Shown: positions 36,981-47,134, numbered from the stretch's first letter. The stretch is 64,000 nt of DNA from Bacteroidota bacterium (GCA_016708845.1 JADJFB010000019.1:21989-85988), one strand, 5' to 3'. The notes: generated by a model not told the origin, from the sequence alone. Program-made: numbers and translations.

Positions 36981-37967
36981 ATGAAGAAAAAAATATTCTG
37001 CATACTACTATTATCTTTAGCTATTAATAGTTTTTCACAAGAAGTTACAAAAGACGATGTTGCAAAAGTGCAAGTAGAAATCGATAAATTAAAAGCTATA
37101 GCTGCTGATAGCGTTAAACCATGGAAAGTTGGCGGTGTTATATCAATTAACGGACAACAAGTATCATTAACAAACTGGTCGGCAGGCGGAAATAATTCTA
37201 TTTCTTTAGGTGGTTTAGTAAACGTTTTTGCTAAATATAAAAAAGGAAAAGTTACTTGGGATAACAATTTAGAATTAGGTTACGGAGTTATTAAACAAGG
37301 AGATAACAAACAATGGTGGAAAAATGACGATAAAATTCAGTTTTCATCAAAATTTGGTCGTCAACTTAAAAAAAGTTGGTACGCAACCGCTTTAGGTGAC
37401 TTTAGAACTCAATTTGCTGATGGTTTTAACTACCCAAATGATTCAGTTTATATATCACGATTTATGGCACCTGGATATGCATTAGCGGCAATTGGTTTTG
37501 ATTATAAACCAAACGATCATTTTTCCGCTTTTATTGCTCCCGTAACTGGTAAATTTACTTTTGTAAATGATGATAGTTTAGCTAGATATGGAGCTTTCGG
37601 TGTTCAAAAAGAAATTCGTGACCCTAATCAAGGAGGAAAAGTTACTCAAAACTACAAAACACATCGTGAAGAGTTTGGTGCTTATTTAAAAGTACAATAC
37701 CAAACTAAAGTTATGGAAAATATTACATTTCAAACAGTATTAGAATTATTCTCTAACTACTTAAATAACCCACAAAATGTTGATGTTAACTGGACAACCT
37801 TAACTACATTTAAGGTAAATAAATTTATATCAGCAACACTTGCCACTCAATTAATATATGACGACGATATTAAAGTATTAAGAAATGCTGGTGACCAAAA
37901 AGGCACTATTGGGCCAGATGTTCAGTTTAAACAAGTATTAGGAGTTGGGTTTACTTACAAATTCTAA
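36981..37967 (+). CDS. DUF3078 family outer-membrane protein
   Basis: A 328-residue protein with a signal peptide (ending NSFSQ), a short helical stretch, then WKVGGVISINGQQVSLTNWSAGGNNSISLGG, the DUF3078 signature, followed by many amphipathic strands and a C-terminal aromatic (FTYKF), as in outer-membrane barrels. The function is unknown. It has its own promoter and a terminator shared with porX. Confidence 0.83.
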   Translation: MKKKIFCILLLSLAINSFSQEVTKDDVAKVQVEIDKLKAIAADSVKPWKVGGVISINGQQVSLTNWSAGGNNSISLGGLVNVFAKYKKGKVTWDNNLELGYGVIKQGDNKQWWKNDDKIQFSSKFGRQLKKSWYATALGDFRTQFADGFNYPNDSVYISRFMAPGYALAAIGFDYKPNDHFSAFIAPVTGKFTFVNDDSLARYGAFGVQKEIRDPNQGGKVTQNYKTHREEFGAYLKVQYQTKVMENITFQTVLELFSNYLNNPQNVDVNWTTLTTFKVNKFISATLATQLIYDDDIKVLRNAGDQKGTIGPDVQFKQVLGVGFTYKF

Positions 37968-37983
37968 TCAAACATATAAAAAC

Positions 37984-38018
37984 AAAAAAAGGTTCAACTA
38001 ATGTTGAACCTTTTTTTT
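37984..38018. terminator. Bidirectional terminator between DUF3078 and porX
   Basis: A perfect 15-bp stem (A7-GGTTCAAC / GTTGAACC-T7) with loop TAAT and an extended T run. It sits 16 bases past the plus-strand stop and 17 bases past the convergent porX stop. Confidence 0.85.
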
Positions 38019-38035
38019 ATGGGTTAATAATATAT

Positions 38036-39592
38036 TTATTTAGCTGATAGCGTTATATAAGGAATAATCATTTCCTCTAAACTTACACCGCCATGCTGAA
38101 AGGTGTTTTTATAATACTGAACATAATGATTAAAGTTATTTGGATAAGCGAAAAACTTATCTTCTCTAGCAAATATAAAACGAGAACTCACATTTTGTTT
38201 TGGTAAAAAAGCGTCAGCTGGATTTTTAATTTCAAATACTTCTTTCGCGTTATAATCTAATGCCCTACCCTGCTTGTAACGCAGATTGGTATTCACGCTC
38301 TTATCTCCAATGACTTTAGTTGGTTCTTTTACGTGAACTGTTCCGTGATCGGTTGTGATAATTAATTTACATTTTTTTGACGCAATGAATTTTACCATTT
38401 CTAACAATGGCGAATGTTCGAACCATGAAAGTGTTAAACTTCTGTATGCTGGCTCATCATCTGCTAACTCTCTAATCATTTCTGATTCGGTTCGAGAGTG
38501 ACTTAGCATATCCACAAAATTATATACAATCACATTTAACTTATTATTCATTAAGTTACTCATGTTCTCCGATAACTTTTTACCCGCAGCAAAATTGGTA
38601 ATTTTATTATAACTTGTTTTAATATCTTTTCCTAAACGCTTAATTTGTGCGTTTAAGAAATCTTCTTCGTGCATATTTTTTCCACCTTCATCTTCATCAT
38701 TTTTCCACCAATCTGGGTGACGTTTTTCCATTTCACTTGGTAATAGTCCAGAAAATATGGCGTTACGCGCATATTGGGTTGCCGAAGGTAAAATACTAAA
38801 AAACAATTCTTCGTTTTCAACTTTAAAATAATCTTGAACAATAGGTTGTATCATTTTCCATTGATCGTAACGTAAATTATCAATTACTAATAAAAATGTA
38901 CATCCATTATTATCAAAATTATTAAAGAATTTATTTTTCAATAAAGTGTGGCTCATAGTTGGCACGTTTGTGTTTGAACCATTTAACCAACTCACATAAT
39001 TTTTTTCAATAAATTTAAAGAACTGTAAATTAGCATCAGCCTTTTGCATCTTCAACACTTCCAGCATTCCTTTGTCTTGGTTTTTATCAATCTCTAATTC
39101 CCAATACACAATTTTTTTAAATACCTCTTGCCACTCTTGCCAATTTAAATTGTCGGATAAGGTCATGCCTATTTGTCCAAACTCTTTACGGTACTCCGTA
39201 TTTGTTTTTTCAGATACTAAACGTTTGTTATCTAATGCTTTTTTAAGAGACAATAAAATTTGGTTAGGATTAACTGGTTTAATTAAATAATCAGCAATCT
39301 TGCTACCAATAGCATCTTCCATAATATGTTCTTCTTCGCTTTTGGTAATCATGATTACTGGTAAATCTGATTTTAGCTGTTTAATTTTAGTTAAAGCTTC
39401 TAAACCCGAAATACCGGGCATATTTTCATCCAATAACACAGCAGAGAGGTTTTTATTTTCTCTCACAATATCAATAGCCTCATCACCACTTAAGGCAGTA
39501 ATTATTTCGTAACCTTTACTATTTAAAAATAAAATATGCGGTTTCAATAAATCTATTTCGTCGTCGGCCCAAAGAATTGTGATATTTTCCAT
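38036..39592 (-). CDS. porX: PorX-type response regulator with PglZ phosphatase domain
   Basis: A 518-residue protein. The receiver domain (1-120) keeps all key residues: D10, D11, phospho-acceptor D55, T83 and K105. A helical linker is followed by a PglZ/alkaline-phosphatase-like domain (about 210-518) with D238 (VIDNLRYDQW), T272 (PSATQYARN, the expected nucleophile), VDMLSHSRTE, TTDHGT and FQHGGVSLEEM. In Porphyromonas gingivalis PorX regulates the type IX secretion system and has zinc-dependent phosphodiesterase activity. Its partner PorY is not in the window. Frame intact. Confidence 0.88.
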   Translation of the reverse strand: MENITILWADDEIDLLKPHILFLNSKGYEIITALSGDEAIDIVRENKNLSAVLLDENMPGISGLEALTKIKQLKSDLPVIMITKSEEEHIMEDAIGSKIADYLIKPVNPNQILLSLKKALDNKRLVSEKTNTEYRKEFGQIGMTLSDNLNWQEWQEVFKKIVYWELEIDKNQDKGMLEVLKMQKADANLQFFKFIEKNYVSWLNGSNTNVPTMSHTLLKNKFFNNFDNNGCTFLLVIDNLRYDQWKMIQPIVQDYFKVENEELFFSILPSATQYARNAIFSGLLPSEMEKRHPDWWKNDEDEGGKNMHEEDFLNAQIKRLGKDIKTSYNKITNFAAGKKLSENMSNLMNNKLNVIVYNFVDMLSHSRTESEMIRELADDEPAYRSLTLSWFEHSPLLEMVKFIASKKCKLIITTDHGTVHVKEPTKVIGDKSVNTNLRYKQGRALDYNAKEVFEIKNPADAFLPKQNVSSRFIFAREDKFFAYPNNFNHYVQYYKNTFQHGGVSLEEMIIPYITLSAK

Positions 39593-39653
39593 AAAAAAGT
39601 GTTTTTATAAAGATACGTTGTAGCTTAAATTTTATTGTATGAATTAACGTTTG

Positions 39654-40352
39654 TTAAGAATTAATAGAAGCAAATGCTCCACAGGCAAATAAACCCGCTG
39701 TTTCGGTTCGTAATCGGCTATCACCTAAAGCCACTGGCAAATAGGATGAGGATAAAGCTAAGGCAATTTCATCTTTTGTAAAATCACCCTCTGGTCCTAT
39801 TAAAATCGTAAATGATTTATTAGTGGCAATATATTGCTTGATGTGTTGTTTGGATTCTTTTTCACAGTGTGCAATTAGTTTCACATCAGAAGTATCTTTT
39901 TTAATAAACTCTTTAAAATCTATTAACGAATTTAATTTGGGAATAAATGCCTGTTGACTTTGTTTTACAGCGGCTTCAGCTACTTTCTTTAATCTATCAT
40001 CTTTAATAACGGTGCGTTCCGAATTTTTGCATTTAATAAAAGAGATTTCATCAATTCCAATTTCAACCGCTTTTTCCACAAACCACTCTATACGTTCAAT
40101 GTTTTTTGTTGGGGCAATGGCGATATGCAATTTATAATTTCGACTTTGCGTTACAACTTCTTTCTCGGTTAATGATACAGCACATTGCTTGGCATGAGCT
40201 GCTTCTATTTTGCCAATAGCGCGTGTTCCATTACCATCAATCACTTGAATAACATCTCCTACTTTATGACGCAATACCTTTACACAATGCAAAGACTCAT
40301 CTTCATTTAAAATGGCGACATTGTTTTGTATGATTCCGAAAAATGTATTCAT
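39654..40352 (-). CDS. rsmE: 16S rRNA (uracil1498-N3)-methyltransferase
   Basis: A 232-residue SPOUT methyltransferase. The N-terminal PUA-like domain (ESLHCVKVLRHKVGD) and the knot signature ILIGPEGDFTKDEIALA with LGDSRLRTETAG at the end are clear. It methylates U1498 of 16S rRNA using SAM. Frame intact, monocistronic, divergent from the acpH-like gene. Confidence 0.92.
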   Translation of the reverse strand: MNTFFGIIQNNVAILNEDESLHCVKVLRHKVGDVIQVIDGNGTRAIGKIEAAHAKQCAVSLTEKEVVTQSRNYKLHIAIAPTKNIERIEWFVEKAVEIGIDEISFIKCKNSERTVIKDDRLKKVAEAAVKQSQQAFIPKLNSLIDFKEFIKKDTSDVKLIAHCEKESKQHIKQYIATNKSFTILIGPEGDFTKDEIALALSSSYLPVALGDSRLRTETAGLFACGAFASINS

Positions 40353-40390
40353 ATCAAAAGTTCAAGTAAATATTATTGATTAGAATTTTA

Positions 40391-40464
40391 TACGAATATA
40401 CGAATCCTAGCAAACACAGATTAGTATATTCGCACTGATTCGTAATTATCATCGTATATTCGTA
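40391..40464. repeat. Inverted repeat between rsmE and acpH-like genes
   Basis: TACGAATATACGA (40391-40403) and TCGTATATTCGTA (40452-40464) are exact 13-bp inverted copies, with a looser copy between them (TATTCGCACTGATTCG). The loop is 48 bases. It lies in the divergent gene spacer and may be a regulator site or a dispersed repeat. Confidence 0.55.
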
Positions 40465-40483
40465 CCTCATTCATAATTATTTT

Positions 40484-41074
40484 TTGAACTATCTTGCCCA
40501 TAGCTATCTATCTTATCAACAACCCGATTTAATTATTGGTAACTTCATTGCAGATTCTATTCAGGGTAATCGCTTTGATGGACTAACAGAAGGAATTATT
40601 AAAGGCATTAGTTTGCATCGGAAAATCGATACTTATACAGATGCTCACCCCGTATTTTTAACCAGTAAGCACCGTTTTAGTAAAGATTTTGATAAATATA
40701 GTGGCGTGCTCATGGATATTATCTACGACCATTATTTGGCTAAAAACTTTGACCAATATTCTCCCTTATCTCTTCAACAACATGCCGATGGAATTTATGA
40801 TATTTTGAAGAATAATCATGATTTTTTGCCAGAACACGCCAAACGTTTTTATGGTTACATGACCGAACGCAACATTTTGTTTCATTATTCATCTATTGAG
40901 GGCATACAAACCGTTTTAACGCATTTAAGTGGTCGCATAAGAAATAGATTTGAGTTACAGCTAGCAATTCCCATTTTAGAAGCTAATTATCAGGAAATTG
41001 AAGAAGAGTTTTTTATCTTTTTTGACGATTTACAAGCTTTTTGTAAAGAACAACCCGAATTAAACGGTTTATAA
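40484..41074 (+). CDS. Acyl carrier protein phosphodiesterase-like protein (AcpH/DUF479)
   Basis: A 196-residue all-alpha protein opening NYLAHSYLSYQQPDLIIGNFIAD and followed by ISLHRKIDTYTDAHP and LMDIIYDHYLAK, the His/Asp-rich motifs of the AcpH family. The E. coli enzyme removes the 4'-phosphopantetheine arm from acyl carrier protein. The start codon is TTG. No ACP gene is nearby. The family call is good; activity on ACP is inferred. Confidence 0.8.
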   Translation: MNYLAHSYLSYQQPDLIIGNFIADSIQGNRFDGLTEGIIKGISLHRKIDTYTDAHPVFLTSKHRFSKDFDKYSGVLMDIIYDHYLAKNFDQYSPLSLQQHADGIYDILKNNHDFLPEHAKRFYGYMTERNILFHYSSIEGIQTVLTHLSGRIRNRFELQLAIPILEANYQEIEEEFFIFFDDLQAFCKEQPELNGL

Positions 41075-41104
41075 ACTATTCGAGTTTTATATTGTTGAAT
41101 TTAC

Positions 41105-41112
41105 TACTTTTG
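41105..41112 (+). promoter_or_regulatory. Promoter -7 box of the ferredoxin reductase gene (TACTTTTG)
   Basis: TACTTTTG fits TAnnTTTG and lies 31 bases before the ATG at 41144. The -33 region is only T-rich (TTTTAT), so this is a moderate call. Confidence 0.45.
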
Positions 41113-41143
41113 TACCCTAATTTTTGAGCACAACAATATAGAT

Positions 41144-42154
41144 ATGATTACAACCGATTTAGCGATTATAGGAGCTGGCCCAGTAGGCTTATTTGCCATT
41201 TTTGAAGCAGGATTATTAAAAATGCGTTGCCATTTAATTGACTACTTGCCTCAAGCTGGCGGACAATTATCTGAAATTTACCCTAAGAAACCTATTTATG
41301 ATATACCAGGCTATCCAAGTGTGTTAGCTCAAGAATTAGTAGATAATTTATTAAAGCAAGCTGAGCCCTTTCATCCAGGATATACTTTTGGAGAACGTAT
41401 TGAAACATTAGAAAAACGTGGCGAAAGAGATTTTGTATTAAAAACAAATTTAGGCACCGAAATTCATGCTAAAGTAGTAGTAATTGCTGGTGGTTTAGGT
41501 TGCTTTGAACCTCGTAAACCAGAAGTAGCAGGCTTAGCTCAATTTGAAAATGGAAAAGGAATCAATTATATGATTTTAGATCCTGAGAAATACCGCGGAC
41601 AAAAAATGATTATTGCTGGTGGTGGAGATAGTGCATTAGATTGGGCAATTTACCTAAGCGAAGTATGTTCTGAATTAACATTAGTGCACCGTAGCGAATC
41701 GTTTAGAGGAGCGCCTGACAGTGTAAATAAAGTAATGAAATTAGCGGAAGAAGGAAAAATCAACCTATTATTAAATACTAATTTAACAAGTGTTGCTGGT
41801 ACTGATAAATTAGAATCGGTATCTATGATTAATACTAAAACACAAGAAGCACAAACTATTGCTACTGATCATTTAATTCCGTTATTTGGCTTAAGTCCTA
41901 AATTAGGTCCCATTGAAAACTTTGGATTAAATATAGATAAAAGTGCAATTGAAGTAAACACCGACGATTATTCAACAAACATTGAAGGTGTATACGCTAT
42001 TGGTGATATTAATACGTATAAAAACAAGTTGAAATTAATCTTGTGTGGTTTCCATGAAGCAGCATTAATGAGCCACAGCGCATACAAATACATGAATCCT
42101 GGGGTTAAGTATACCATGAAATATACAACCGTTCAAGGAGTTAATGAGTTTTAG
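41144..42154 (+). CDS. Ferredoxin-NADP(+) reductase, thioredoxin-reductase-like type
   Basis: A 336-residue flavoprotein. FAD motif GAGPVGLFAIFEAG is at residues 9-22, the NADP motif GGGDSALDWA is near 162, and YAIGDINTYKN near 285 binds FAD. It lacks the CxxC pair of true thioredoxin reductases, which places it among TrxR-like ferredoxin-NADP reductases. The 2Fe-2S ferredoxin gene downstream (42258-42584) supports this. A terminator lies between them. Confidence 0.88.
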   Translation: MITTDLAIIGAGPVGLFAIFEAGLLKMRCHLIDYLPQAGGQLSEIYPKKPIYDIPGYPSVLAQELVDNLLKQAEPFHPGYTFGERIETLEKRGERDFVLKTNLGTEIHAKVVVIAGGLGCFEPRKPEVAGLAQFENGKGINYMILDPEKYRGQKMIIAGGGDSALDWAIYLSEVCSELTLVHRSESFRGAPDSVNKVMKLAEEGKINLLLNTNLTSVAGTDKLESVSMINTKTQEAQTIATDHLIPLFGLSPKLGPIENFGLNIDKSAIEVNTDDYSTNIEGVYAIGDINTYKNKLKLILCGFHEAALMSHSAYKYMNPGVKYTMKYTTVQGVNEF

Positions 42155-42214
42155 GGCTTAATGCCCTCATCCCCCTGCCCTTCTGCCATTGAAGAAGGGA
42201 GTGAAATCTTAAAA

Positions 42215-42247
42215 AAAATCTCCTCAATTAGAGGAGATTTTTTATTT
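42215..42247 (+). terminator. Rho-independent terminator after the ferredoxin reductase gene
   Basis: The stem TCTCCTC / GAGGAGA, extended by A/T pairs, with loop AATTA and a following T run. Its T run overlaps the promoter box of the ferredoxin gene. A second small hairpin (CCCTTCT / AGAAGGG) lies just upstream at about 42178-42200. Confidence 0.8.
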
Positions 42248-42250
42248 TTG
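42243..42250 (+). promoter_or_regulatory. Promoter -7 box of the ferredoxin gene (TATTTTTG)
   Basis: TATTTTTG fits TAnnTTTG and lies within the T run of the upstream terminator. The ATG at 42258 is only 7 bases beyond, so the message would be close to leaderless. Confidence 0.45.
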
Positions 42251-42257
42251 TACCATT

Positions 42258-42584
42258 ATGACAGACATTAACATCAACGTACAAAATCCAGATAATACCA
42301 TTACCACTTTAGTTGCCCCTACTGATATGGGTTTAAGTTTAATGGAATTTTTAAAAGGAAATGATTATGATATCTTAGCTACTTGTGGCGGTATGGCATT
42401 ATGCGCTACTTGCCATGTTGAAGTTATCAGTGGATTTGATAAGCTACACCCAATATCGGATGATGAATGGGCGATGTTAGATACTTTGCCTAATATTACG
42501 GATACATCTCGTTTAGGTTGCCAATTGAAACTTGATGATAGTATGAATGAAATTACGGTAAAAATTATGGGAGATGGGAACTAA
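42258..42584 (+). CDS. 2Fe-2S ferredoxin (adrenodoxin-like)
   Basis: A 108-residue electron carrier. The cluster ligands are C43, C49 and C52 (CGGMALCATC) and C88 (RLGCQL), the vertebrate/ISC-type pattern C-x5-C-x2-C. It probably accepts electrons from the reductase encoded upstream; client enzymes are not evident here. Its stop codon overlaps the corrected stop of the convergent SpoIIE-type gene. Confidence 0.9.
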   Translation: MTDININVQNPDNTITTLVAPTDMGLSLMEFLKGNDYDILATCGGMALCATCHVEVISGFDKLHPISDDEWAMLDTLPNITDTSRLGCQLKLDDSMNEITVKIMGDGN

Positions 42585-44688
42585 ACCCTAATTCCAATAA
42601 CCACACATCATCTACTTGCTCTAGTTTCCCTTCCAATTATAAAAACTAGTTTCGAGAATAGAACATTGTTCTTGCATAGACAAATTTTGATGCTCTACTA
42701 AAATATCTTTAAGTTGTTTGTATTTAAACTTCTTGCCTTTGTCGCCACCAAACTGATCGGCGTAGCCATCCGAAAACAAATAGAGAATATCATTTTTTTG
42801 TAACTGTATTTTTTTAGAAGTAAAACTTTGAACTTGCTCATCCACAAAAGCACCTACTGGAAATTTATCGGCGTTCACTTGACTTATTAAATTTTGTTGA
42901 ATGATATAAATAGGATTATTTGCACCTGAATAATTTAATTCTAAGGTTTTTGTATTTAATACACATAACGAAATGTCCATTCCATCCTTAACCGATGACT
43001 CTTGAAATGTTTGATGCAGAGCTAATGTTAATTGATGATTTACATAATTTAAAATATCCGCTGGATTATTTAAATCTTTTTCGAGTACTGCTTTATTTAA
43101 TAAATTATAATTCACAATCGAAATTAAAGCGCCAGGTACGCCATGTCCAGTGCAATCTGCTGCTGCTACAAACACTAAATCACCTTTTTGTTCAATCCAA
43201 TAAAAATCGCCACTTAAAATATCTTTAGGTTTATAAAACACAAAAGATTGGGAAAATACACTATGCCACTGCTTGTCAGGAGGTAAAATGGCAGTTTGTA
43301 TTCGTTCGGCATATCGGATACTATCTGTAATATCTTTATTTTGCTCTTCAACAATATGTTTTTGATGTTCAACGGTTTTCTTTTGTTCCTCAATAATTTT
43401 ATTCTTCTCTTCAAGTGCAATATTGGCTTTTTGTTTTTGGCGCAAGCCTCTAAAAATAAAAAAGGCAATCACTAATAATAAACCAGCTGCAATTATAAAA
43501 ATGGTTTTAATAAACGACTCACTTTTTACTTGAAGATTTAAAATTTCATTTTCTTGTTGTTTCTTTTCAGTAGCAAAACGGGTTTGCATTTCAGTAGTAA
43601 TTTCAGCTTGATCTTTATTATATAAAGTATCTTTTAATCCCCAGCACTTTACGCTATGATCAACAGCTTTTTTATAATCGCCCATATCGCGGTAAAGCAA
43701 GGTTAAACTCTCTAAACATAATATTCTTTTGGAAATGGAACCTAATTGTTTAGCTAAATCGTAAGCTTTCGTATAATATTCTAAAGCTTTATCATACTCC
43801 TTTCGTTCATAATAAATAGCGCCAATATTGTTGCATGAAGGGAAACTACTTTTAATATCATTGATATCCATATAAATTTGATAGGCTTCTAAAAAATATT
43901 GTAAGGCTTTTTCTTCGTTATGCATGGCATAATAAGTTGCTCCTAAATTATTAAGTGAAGAACCCTCTCCTTTTTTGTTCCCAATTTGACGTTTTAGTTT
44001 TAAAGACTTTTCGAGGTACTCAATGGCTAAATCATATTTTTCTTCATCACAATAAACATTACCTAAGTTGGTGTAGCAACTTGCTTCTGCAACAACGTCG
44101 TTATTTTCTATAGCAATCGCTAACGACTTATTATAATATTCGATAGCTTGAGGTTTGTTTTGCATATCCTCATACAACAAAGCTAAGTTGATATAAATAG
44201 CTGCTAAACCATCTTTGTAATTATGTTTCTCAAATATTTTTAAAGCCTCGCTATAATGCGTAATAGAGGCATCAAACTCATCTTGCTTGTAAGCTATTTT
44301 ACCTAGCCCTGAATAAGCTTCACCAATACTCAGTTGTTGTGTTTCTTTGTTAAACAGAGATAAAGCTTCGGTATAATTACTTTTTGCTAAATCGTAATTG
44401 GCTAAGGAGTAATTTATTTCACCTTCCACTGTAAAAGCATCAGCTAAACCTTCGTTAATATTCGCTTTTTGAGCATTTGATTTAGCCGAACTGACATACG
44501 CAGACGCTTTTGTTAGGCTACGAGATAAGTAAAATTTGGCAAGGGCAATATTAGCATTTATTTTTTGCTGAGCATTAGTGGCTTGGGTTAGCTTTTTAAT
44601 CAGCACCAAAGAATCTTGTTCAACCGAACAAAACGCAGGGTGAGGAATAAACTTAGCATTAGTAAAAGTAATATCTTTTATGCTTCAT
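42581..44688 (-). CDS. TPR protein with SpoIIE/PP2C-type phosphatase domain, frameshifted at both ends
   Basis: Probably about 700 residues: a signal or anchor segment, about eight TPR repeats (for example LGKIAYKQDEFDASITHYSEAL), one membrane helix (TIFIIAAGLLLVIAFFIF), a coiled coil, then a SpoIIE-like serine phosphatase with DGMDISLCVL and LFSDGYADQFGG. The frame is open from 44609 to 42621. One or two indels at the N-terminus restore a start at 44688, and two more near 42600-42625 restore LEQVDDVCVIGIRV, stopping at 42581. Such Bacteroidota proteins may regulate partner switching; the target is unknown. Confidence 0.78.
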
Positions 44689-44704
44689 AAACTATATACA
44701 AGAT

Positions 44705-45484
44705 ATGAAAAAATATATGTTTATAAAGGTTTCAAAAATAAATATTTGTATTTTTATAAAGATGTTCAATGAATTCAATAAATATAGAAGAGTGTATAAA
44801 TTATTAATAAATGCATCTACAAGTATTTTCTCAAAAAACAAAAAAACACCAATCTATGACAAAATTTACATTAGCTTTATCCTTTTACTTGTAATAACTA
44901 GTACAATCGTAAAAGGACAAAATAAAGATTTAAATAAAATTGAATTCTATCTCAAAAATGAATTACACAAAAGTTTGCGAATTATCTAAAAATTAATATC
45001 AGAAGATTCATTAAATACTAATACACTTTTTATTATGGTTTATGTCAAAGAAAAATGGCAACTACGACCTAGCCTTTAAGTATTTAAAACAATCTATTTC
45101 ATTAGACAGCAACAACTGTAGAGCTTATGCTGAGTTAGGTAACGTATTTGCAATGTCTGGCGATTATAATAATGCCTTAATAAATTATAATCGTTCCATT
45201 AGTTTAGACAAAACAAATCCCTATCCATACAATTCCAAAGGTGCATTATACTACCAATTTTCCAACGTTGATAGTTTGGCAATATTGAATTTTAACAAAG
45301 CTTTATCGCTGATAAAACAAACATATTAGCACTTTATAATATAGGAATATATGCTAAATATCAAGAAGAATATAAAGAAGCCATTAAATATTTAACAAAA
45401 GCAATAAAACTTAACAAGGAATTTCAGAAAGCATATGAAGCTAGAGCATGTTACTATTATTTAAATAAAACTAAAAAGGATTAA
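44705..45484 (+). pseudogene. Fragmented TPR-repeat protein gene
   Basis: Three pieces in different frames read as one exported TPR protein. The first has a hydrophobic signal segment (IYISFILLLVITSTIVKGQ). The second has TPR repeats (GNYDLAFKYLKQSISLD, GDYNNALINYNRSISLD). The third (NILALYNIGIYAKYQEEYKEAIKYLTKAI) ends near 45484. At least three indels are needed to join them. Unlike its neighbours there is no strong reason why it must be functional, so a real pseudogene is possible. The 187 bases after it hold nothing I recognise. Confidence 0.55.
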
Positions 45485-45671
45485 AGGATTTAAAAAGCAT
45501 TAAAATATAATACAATAAAAGACCCTTTTCGATAAATTAAATGATATTGAAATGTACAAATGGTTATCCAAATGTTATTACAAAAAAATAATAACAAAAT
45601 GGGATATTATTATTTTAAATTAACTGAAACTTAAATCCTATAAACTGTATTTTATATAACTAAACATACTA

Positions 45672-46583
45672 TTACAAATCCTTCATCAGGGCTTTGTATA
45701 ATGCTATCATGCCTTCAATATCTTTTTTGTGTACCTTTTCATTAGGTGTATGCACAAATTGTTCGGCAGCACCAACAAAGCACCAGTCCCAAACGTTTTC
45801 AGCCATTTGTAATTCTTTAGCATCACTTCCACCCGATCCTTCAACTTCTAATTGATAAGCGACTTTGTGTTTTTTAGCGATGTCAATGATTTTATTAATA
45901 TAACTACGACGAGGTATTAAACTATCTCGCATACTAATTACAGGTCCCTTAGCTGGAAACACACCATCCGAAATCCAAGAGATATCAGAAATTAAAGCTT
46001 GAGAAATTTTATAATTATCGACTAAATATTTTTGTAAGTACGATACACTACCGCCACCGTGCTCTTCCCATGTACTAAATACAATCACACCATCTTTTAA
46101 AGTCTCAGCAACTTTTAAGGCATTATAACAACCTAAACGGTTATCCATATAACAACATTGCACGTAGTCTTTATCTTCTCTCCAATTTGCTTTGAAAACT
46201 AATTCAGTACCAATATCAAAGTTACGCTTAGCTTTATACTCCATGGTGTCTTTCACCACATTCAAGGTTGCTTCGCATTTACAACTATCGCTTCCTACCA
46301 ATTCATAACCTTTTTCAATACGTGGTCCACCAATTTTCACTAATTGTTTTCCGTAACGTACGGTGAAACCAATACTATCAGTGTGTGCAAAAATAGCGGT
46401 GCGTGGTTTACCAAACACCAACATGATATTATCCTGAAAACCTTTACCGTGGATGACCTTTGGTTTGTGTTTCCAGTTTTTAGATTCTTTTTTAATATAG
46501 TCTAATAAAAATTCTTTCATGGCTACTTCGTTTCCGCTAGGCGAATGAATAGCACACATTGTTTTTAATATTGATAAATCCAT
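45672..46583 (-). CDS. M42-type metallopeptidase (glutamyl aminopeptidase-like)
   Basis: A 303-residue co-catalytic zinc peptidase. It has MCAIHSPSGNE at the start, the first metal ligands in IFAHTDSIGF, the catalytic acidic pair in STWEEHGGGS, YMDNRLGCYNA as the bridging Asp and QFVHTPNEKVHKKD at the end. M42 enzymes form large cytoplasmic complexes that trim peptides. It is slightly shorter than classic members, and one of few intact genes in this part of the window. Confidence 0.82.
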   Translation of the reverse strand: MDLSILKTMCAIHSPSGNEVAMKEFLLDYIKKESKNWKHKPKVIHGKGFQDNIMLVFGKPRTAIFAHTDSIGFTVRYGKQLVKIGGPRIEKGYELVGSDSCKCEATLNVVKDTMEYKAKRNFDIGTELVFKANWREDKDYVQCCYMDNRLGCYNALKVAETLKDGVIVFSTWEEHGGGSVSYLQKYLVDNYKISQALISDISWISDGVFPAKGPVISMRDSLIPRRSYINKIIDIAKKHKVAYQLEVEGSGGSDAKELQMAENVWDWCFVGAAEQFVHTPNEKVHKKDIEGMIALYKALMKDL

Positions 46584-46622
46584 AGTATGAGTTATAAGTG
46601 TTGAGTAATGAGTTAAAAAATA

Positions 46623-47124
46623 TTAATGCGGTAATTTATCTTGAAAGTAGCCATACACCCAAGTGCCAGCAACGGCACTTAAAAAGGTAATAATTATAAC
46701 CGTAAAACCACTTCCTATTTGGGCAAATAATGGTCCAGGGCAAGCGCCAGTAATAGCCCAACCTAAACCAAAAAAATTAAACCACCAATAATAACTCCTT
46801 TGCTATTAGTTTTTGGAGTCAAAATCACTTGCTCTCCGTCTAAGGTTTTAATATTAAATTTTTAATAATGAAAACCGAAATCATTCCAACAACAACAGCT
46901 GTTCCAATAACGCCGTACATGTGAAAAGATTCAAATCGAAACATTTCTTGAATACGAAACCAACTAACAATTTCTGCTTTAACAAATACAATTCCAAACA
47001 ACATTCCTATAAAGGCATACACTAAGTTTGCTGTCCAAGGTTTTTTAATGTCTGAATTATTGATGCAAGTAGCCTTTAATTCAAACTCATCATTTTCTAC
47101 ATTTTTTAAATTTTCTGTCGTCAT
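46623..47124 (-). CDS. YeeE/YedE family (DUF6691-type) membrane protein, frameshifted
   Basis: About 165 residues after correction, with four membrane helices. The first part (AFIGMLFGIVFVKAEIVSWFRI) and the second, reached by two indels near 46780-46862 (VIIGGLIFFGLGWAITGACPGP), form a half-size YeeE-type protein. ACPGP is the Cys-containing motif found in the thiosulfate channel YeeE family. The partner gene lies 10 bases upstream in the same direction. The pair probably transports a sulfur compound. Confidence 0.75.
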
Positions 47125-47134
47125 GATTTTCTGA

